64,000 bases of DNA from Selaginella moellendorffii. Its lineage: Eukaryota; Streptophyta; Lycopodiopsida; Selaginellales; Selaginellaceae. Positions within the stretch are counted from its first letter, which is position 1. Every line of letters starts with the position of its first letter. Positions 58,221 to 64,000 of this stretch are shown here, one piece after another. The notes below the pieces were generated by a model. That model was not told the origin of the DNA, searched no databases, and saw nothing but the letters and a program-made list of their open reading frames with translations. Position numbers and translations under genes: made by a program. The stretch is from assembly GCF_000143415.4 (NCBI RefSeq), contig NW_003314441.1, forward strand, positions 69,586 through 133,585. The letters are read 5' to 3'.

Positions 58221-58885
58221 TCCGAGATGGACTCGAGATGGAGTCCGAAGTGGAGTCCGAGGTGGACCCGAGATGGACCCGAGTTGGAGTCCGAAGTGGA
58301 GTCCGAGATGGAGTCCGAGATGGAGTCCGAGATGGAGTCCGAGTTGGAGTCCGAGGTGGACCCGAGATGGACCCGAGTTGGAGTCCGAAGTGGAGTCCGA
58401 GATGGACCCGAGATGGAGTCCGAGATGGAGTCCGAGATGGAGTCCGAGGTGGACCCGAGATGGACCCGAGATGGAGTCCGAGATGGAGTCCGAGATGGAG
58501 TCCGAGATGGAGTCCGAGATGGAGTCCAAGATGGAGTCCGAGATGGACCCGAGATGGAGTCCGAGATGGAGTCCGAGGTGGACCCGAGATAGACCCGAAA
58601 TGGAGTCCGAGATGGACCCGAGATGGAGTCCGAGATGGACCCGAGATGGACCCGAGATGGAGTCCGAGATGGAGTCCGAGATGGAGTCCGAGATGGAGTC
58701 CGAAGTCGAGACCGAGACCGGAACCGAGACCGGGACCGAGACCGAGACCGAGACCGAGATCGGGACCGAGACCGAGACCGAGGCCGAGGCCAAGACCGAG
58801 CCCGAGCCCGAGTCCGAGTCCGAATCCGAATCCGAGTCCGAGTCCGAGTCCGAGTCCGAGTCCGAGTCCGAGTCCGGAGCCTGAG
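58221..58885. repeat. 12-bp-unit array in LTR-B, best preserved copy
   Basis: About 665 bp of GAGATGGAGTCC, GAGATGGACCCG and GAAGTGGAGTCC units, passing into GAGACC and GAGTCC hexamers after about 58700. It is followed by the shared segment GGTGAAAGCCCAAAGCG and CTCCAAAAGTATAGTAGGG. Confidence 0.92.
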
Positions 58886-59884
58886 AGGGTGAAAGCCCAA
58901 AGCGTTCGTCTCCCAGACCCTGGGGGGTTTGGTGAGCTCCAAAAGTATAGTAGGGGGAGGACTGCAGTGGAGCCAGTTTGGCCAGGAAAGGCCAGTTTGG
59001 CCCAGGAAGGCCAGACCCAGTGTTGGGTGATGAACTGACCACTGGGAAGTCCAAGACTAGAGTGAATACGGACCGACAAGCGGGGTAGCTTGGTGAAGTG
59101 TTCAAGAGCCGGCTCTAGTTCCCCCGGGAGATCGACTGGCCGATGCTCCCAGTCCAAGTGTGGGTGGCACTACCTACTTGGATACCAGGCGTGGCTCAAC
59201 GGAACCTCGCTCTAAGCCCATGGCTAGAGCACCTAAAGGCGATAGGTGGGGAGAGTACCTAGGTGGCTCGCGTAAGGCCACGGTGTTCCGAAATGTCGTC
59301 CCAAAGGCCCAGACTGTGGAAAGGAAGAGGAGCAGTCCTCTGGGGTAGTGACCAAGGACACAGTCGTGTGGTGAGGAAGTCCCAGAGGACCGTGGGACTT
59401 AGTGGTCGGGCCTGTGGGCCTCGATCCAGTGGCAGTGTTGGCAAACACGGCCAGGGGCAGAAAGGGACTTGGTAGGAACTGACAAAGGGACTTTGGGGAA
59501 GGCAATTCCCCAGGTCTGTGGGCATCCTAAGGATGCTAAGGAGTGGATCTAGGATGACCCCTCATAGACAGATGGCCCAGTCTTGGAGAGACGGGATGGT
59601 GATGCAAGTGGTATTGGACCATTTGCGCAGCAAAGGTGAATGGGCATGGCCTTAGCGTAACGGGCCGAGATGTCAGTGGTACCTTTGGGTGTCGGTCATG
59701 GGATCGGACACGTGGAGCACTTGGACCAAGTGCAAAGGTTGAGTGGCATGGATGCCATTCTCGGGGCTAGCAAGCCCCAAGTCCTGAATGGGACTTATGG
59801 AGGTTGTGAATGAGACTCCTCCAAGTGGTCAAAGGTGTGGTTAAGTGACTAAAGTAGAATGGAAAAATTTAGTCACTTACAATT

Positions 59885-59897
59885 TGGTATCGGAGCT
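59885..59897 (+). promoter_or_regulatory. Primer-binding site of LTR-B
   Basis: TGGTATCGGAGCT lies three bases after the LTR-B end and is essentially the same site as in LTR-A. Confidence 0.7.
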
Positions 59898-60649
59898 GTT
59901 CCTTAGTCCGACTTTTATTGGTGCTCAAGTATATCACCACTAGTGTTGGCATCGGAAGGTCCGAGGAGTGGGCCTATCCTTGAGGAGTAGCAAGTCGGGA
60001 AGACATGGCTCTCCATTACAGTTCATGTGCGAACTTGTAGACGAGGTGGTGGATAGAAAAGGGCCAATAATGGAATGACTTTGGGATCTTGGGAACAGTA
60101 GATAGCTTTTCTCAAAGAGTTGAGGATGTGATCCAGATGAGCGTTTGACTTAGCAAACTGGCTAATGTAGTTGTGGTAAATAACTATAGTTGGGATCACT
60201 GGAAAGATAGAGACTCCAAAACAATAAAGGAGTCACAAGATTTTCCTCATATAGTTGAGGTTGGTGCTCATGAATGTGAGACCAGAAGTAATGACCGTGG
60301 GAGGTCAAATACGGAAGAGGACTCAAGTCCTTGAAAAGGTAGCCGGGGCTACCTCTAATAAATGCTGGAACAACCCCAGGAGTTGGGGGTGTATTAAGTG
60401 GATGAGTTGGTGTTCTCATCACATGGACAAGTAGTCCTAAGGGGCAAAGGTTGCCCCCAGAGAACAAAATCAAGTGTCGGAGTAACACTTGTGAAAATAG
60501 TCCTTTTGAGTAGGACAGGAATGCAAGAAGTGTATTCCAGTGAGCTAGTGCCTCACAAGTAGCACCTTATGGGTCGGTGGATTAACCAAGTCCAAAGTTG
60601 CTAGACGACTCAAGTAGAGTCAAGGGATGGTCCTAAAAGGACTGATGGA

Positions 60650-61795
60650 TGTAAGCCACAAATTTTTCCTTTCCACTTTGCCAGCTTACCTCGCCTATCC
60701 GTCCAACACTGCCTTGGCTTTTGCTAAGTTCCCTCGCCAAGGTTCTCGCCTATGGTACCAGCTCCTACTTGGTTTCAGCTACTCACTGCACGAGCAACGG
60801 AGTGTTAGCCATCCTTCCATGGATTCCCAAATCACTCCCAATCCCCCTCCCCGGGTTAGACTGGACTTAAGGTTCGGCTACACTCCCCGCAAGCACAAGC
60901 AGCCAAGCACACCAAGCTTCCAGGTTCTTAACATCCCCTGGTACCACAAGACTTGATCATGGGACCCTCTAAATCCCAAGTCTTGAGTGCAACACTTGCT
61001 TCGGGACGCCGGGGCGAAACACCGTGGCCTAGCGGCCCGGTATGGGTACCTCTCGCCCCCCACTTCCATCCCGAAGGAAGGCCCAAGCCCCTAGGAAGGG
61101 CGAGGACCAATGAGCCGCATGGTACTCAAGTGGGGCACCACTCCACATGAGCCGGGAGCACCGCAATCGGTTTCCCTTTCGGGAGTGGGAGCTGCTCTTG
61201 AGCACTTTCTTGGATGGCCCCTCCGGCACCAGCCAAGTCCATGCTCACTCCCACCCAAGGCCCCTCGGTCCCAGTCCCAACCTCAAGTCGGTTTGGAAGC
61301 CCAACTGGAGAGTCCCTTCAAAACTGGTTCCTGGACCTCACTATCCCTACTATACTTTTGGAACCCCCTGCAGCCCCCCCCCCTGGGAGACGCACGCTTT
61401 GGGCTTTCACCCCTTGACCCGTATTAGTATTTGGACTTAGTCTCTGGCTCGATCTCGGACCCGATTTCGGATCCGACTTCGGATTCGGGTTCGGACTCGA
61501 TCACGGACTCGATCTCGGACCCGATCTCGGACCCGACCTCGGACTCGACCTCGGACTCGGTCTCGGACCCGATTTCGGATCCGGACTCCGTCTCGAACTC
61601 GGTCTCGAACTCGGACTCGAACTCGGTCCCCGAGTCGGTCTCGGATTCGATTCCGGACTCTACCTCGAACTCGGTCCTAGAGTCGGTCTTGGACTCGATC
61701 CTCGACTTGGTCCCATCCGATGAACTCTTTGTCACTTCGGTCAAGCTTTTGGGGATCCTTTAGCCTACGACATCTCGAGGAGTCGGTTCCTTACA
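60650..61795 (-). mobile_element. Solo LTR-A with 5-bp target duplication
   Basis: A 1146-bp minus-strand LTR-A (TGTAAGCCACAAATTTTTCC ... GTCGGTTCCTTACA) is flanked by the perfect direct repeat ATGGA (60645-60649 and 61796-61800). Removing it restores LTR-B interior continuous with 28018-28050. The array spans about 61430-61740. Confidence 0.9.
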
Positions 61796-63518
61796 ATGGA
61801 AGCATTTGGACTGAGGTGTGTTTTACCCCACGAAGGATGGGGGGGGATCATAGGATCCAAGGATGAGAACAGAGGGTATCTCATCGATGGCAAAATGTGC
61901 CGTGCTAAAAGTCGTGGGAAAGGTGTTCCCAAATAGAAAACAACTTTGACACAAAGTTGTGTGTGACCTCTATGGTGCCGTGCTAACAAATGGTTGGTAT
62001 GAGAAAGAGCGGTATTGGTCTTGGCAAAGACTTAGACACAAAGAAAAAGTGTCATAGAGGTAGGCTCGTGGAGCCGATGGTGTGGAGACACCAAATGTGC
62101 CAAGGTGTGATACCTTGAGGCTATGTTGTTGGGTTCATGAGGACCCCTTGCCAAAGGAGTCCCAATGGAAATGGGAATGGCAAGGCCTAAGCTGGAAGGC
62201 ATGCGGTTGGAGTGTGGTGACCCAGATAATGATGGAGGTGTGGAAGCACCAAGCAATGAGTTGTAAGACTTGACAGCTATGGGGCAACTAAGCAAGAGGT
62301 GCAAGATAATTGGTTAAGCGGGTAGAAGGTAACTACCCAAGACTTCTTAATGGTATAAAGAAGTTAGATATACCCTTACAGGGATAAATTGCTTATGTTG
62401 CGATATAGTAAGTCAATGTCATGAAAGGAAATACTCATTGTCAAGGAAGCCGTCATTGGGACACCCGAACACTCTAGAACACCAAGAGGTGGTGTTTGAT
62501 GTCGCGAGGGCAATGGATAAAGCCCAAGGGACTAAGTCCCTAGCGAATGATGGATAGAAGGTGCTATCCAAATGTTCAAGGTTGCGGAGACAGGAGAGGA
62601 CTGTCTACCCAAGTTGGACAAAGCCAAAAATGGAATTTTGGCAAGGCTAGTGATGGGCATGTAAAGGCCCATAAGCAACAATGTAACCCCAGTGTGTGGG
62701 ATTATAAGCTGAGCATACCCGGATTGAGGAACCACTCCCTGGGCTATTGGGTAGGTTCATCCCTAAGAATACTTGCTAAGGCATGATAGAAAGTGCAAAG
62801 CTATCCTCCTGGTCTGGAGGAGAATGACCGAAGGAAAGGTGTGAAGCCAAAGGCAAGTAGTGTTGGGATGGAACTGAACCATAGAAATCAAAGGGCATAA
62901 CCAAGGTTGGTTATGCCAGCTGGGAGTGGAAAATCAAGTGGGGGCTCAAGGGTGTTGCCGCTAGCAACCGTGATGCCATGGAGAGTCTAAAATATGGAAT
63001 TGTCCATGTTAGACTATATGGCATTTGGAAGGCTTGCAAAAAGGGAGGCCTTAGCAAGCTGAGGGATAGAGTTCCTTCAAGGTTCCCAAAGACGATTCTA
63101 GGTAGCGTAGTACCTAGAAAGGCCAAGTGTAAATGGTTCATGGAACGCGCGAAATCAGAGTGGCGCAGCAGAAGCGTGGTCTTGAAGCTTGCCATGAGGC
63201 AAGGTTATCAAGGTTAGGGAAGTAGTTCCCGAGTGTTCAAAGAGAGGGCTTTGAACGAAAGTCGATGGTCAAGGACTTTCACGCTTATGCAGGAACCATG
63301 TTACAATGGTCGGAGAACTTGCCAAGTGAGATTGGCACGTCGGGGGAACAAAGACCCTAGTTGAAGGTGATAACTTCAAAAAGGGTGGGCCATGGGGCCG
63401 AGCATGGAGGAGTCCATGCATGATCACAGACATGTCAAGTGAGAGGACTTGGCAGTGTGGAGGAACTAGGTTCCTAAGCTGTGATCAGTAGCGCGCTTTA
63501 AAAATAGGTTGGTGCACC

Positions 63519-63876
63519 GGCGTGGGGAGTCACGCCAGGCATCTAGTGTGATGCCGTCCGTAGATGCATATACGGAGGTTGGGTTCGAGTCCCGACCCTC
63601 TAGTGCTTGGGTTCGAGTCCCAAATCACTAGGGCGTGGTGATGGTTTGGAATATGAGGACACTCATATTTCGGTGGTCATGGACTCTCAGTGGGGAGACT
63701 GGTTTGGGCACACCGCCAAGCGAGGGATGCCTCGGAGTCGTGATGCACGGTTAGATTGCTTAGTGTGAAAGCTCAGCATATCTAACTTGAACACTTTGGT
63801 GCAAGTGGCACCAAGGTCGTGGTGAGTGAGATGGGGACACCTAATCTCAGTTGCTATGAACCCTTGGCCGTAAGGG
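63519..63876 (+). other. Conserved serial-hairpin module in LTR-B interior
   Basis: Successive short perfect hairpins: GGCGTG/CACGCC (63519-63536), GGCATC/GATGCC (63538-63555), TCCGTA/TACGGA (63557-63576), GGTTGGG/CCCGACC with 7-nt loop TTCGAGT (63577-63597), CTAGTG+TTGGG/CCCAA+CACTAG with the same loop (63600-63631), AATATGAG/CTCATATT (63650-63669), TTGGTGC/GCACCAA (63796-63814) and CCCTT/AAGGG (63861-63876). Diverged copies of the block lie at about 31938-32300 (+), 20745-21165 (-) and 17240-17610 (-). Confidence 0.6.
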
Positions 63877-64000
63877 CTAGCTTGGGTGCACCGCCAAGTG
63901 TGGGGGATGCCCCCGGGGTTATAGTCAACAACTTGGAGGTCTGGAAGACCAAGTACCTCTTGGCAACTCTGTTAAGGTGCCAAGGTGAGATCACTAGGTG

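Larger units (their letters stand above)
57989..64000 (+). mobile_element. LTR-B retrotransposon, non-coding, runs off the window
   Basis: 5' LTR 57989-59881 (TGTGAGACACAAAATCCC ... TTTAGTCACTTACA, 1893 bp), primer-binding site at 59885, then interior 59882-60649 and 61796-64000 split by a solo LTR-A. It inserted into the gag region of the LTR-A element. The interior has only short, domain-free reading frames but is recognisably the same sequence in at least three other copies in this window, which supports a non-autonomous LARD-like element. The right end is outside the window. Confidence 0.78.

Noticed and set aside
58221..58885. Possible CRISPR-like regular repeat array
   Set aside because: Units are contiguous without spacers, lie inside an LTR, and the genome is a plant.
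58006..59157. Long minus-strand reading frames (about 370-383 codons) and plus-strand ones (260-300 codons) over 57827-59157
   Set aside because: They are produced by the stop-free 12-bp array inside LTR-B; the protein is pure repeat and several frames are open at once.
62978..63217. A 79-codon plus-strand frame in LTR-B interior
   Set aside because: The frame is not kept open in the other LTR-B copies and has no domain.

Overview
This looks like nuclear DNA of a land plant, most probably a lycophyte such as Selaginella moellendorffii. That is inference from very short introns (about 40-110 nt), plant-only families (CLE peptide, GeBP/DUF573, PLS-class PPR, CPP/TSO1-like CXC, COI1/TIR1-like F-box) and gene blocks packed between nested LTR retrotransposons. 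There is no rRNA gene, CRISPR array or bacterial-type operon.

Layout. (1) 1-7.0 kb is a gene-dense block: the 3' end of a TSO1-like CXC protein, a CLE peptide gene with its own TATA box and one intron, and a GEMIN2 homologue on the + strand; then a GeBP-like transcription factor and a long PPR protein on the - strand, with a scrap of a second PPR gene beside it. (2) 7.0-37 kb has no intact gene. It is a pile of nested, decayed LTR elements. I call the recurring families LTR-A (Ty3/gypsy, 1146-bp LTR, gag and integrase remnants), LTR-B (1.9-kb LTR, long internal region with no recognisable coding sequence, LARD-like), TRIM (194-bp LTR, 0.59-kb element) and two undefined families C and D. (3) 37.8-49.4 kb is a second gene block: a mosaic of captured gene fragments, a 16-exon kelch-repeat gene, a divergent COI1-like F-box/LRR gene with an EAR-like C-terminal tail, a THUMPD3-type tRNA methyltransferase gene and a dead purple acid phosphatase gene. 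(4) 49.4-64 kb is AT-rich DNA followed by a second retrotransposon pile with the best preserved LTR-A and LTR-B copies, including a gag reading frame broken only by stop codons and a solo LTR with perfect 5-bp target duplications.

The genes act in unrelated processes: snRNP assembly, organelle RNA processing, hormone-type signalling and tRNA modification. The points most worth a second look are the COI1-like protein with tandem EAR-like motifs, a conserved run of hairpins (two of them copying a tRNA T-arm) in the non-coding interior of LTR-B, a repeat module shared by otherwise different LTR families, a TRIM interior tandemly repeated at exactly 163 bp, and the atypical CLE peptide. Exon coordinates come from reading splice sites and frames by eye; TE boundaries without TG/CA ends or target duplications are approximate.
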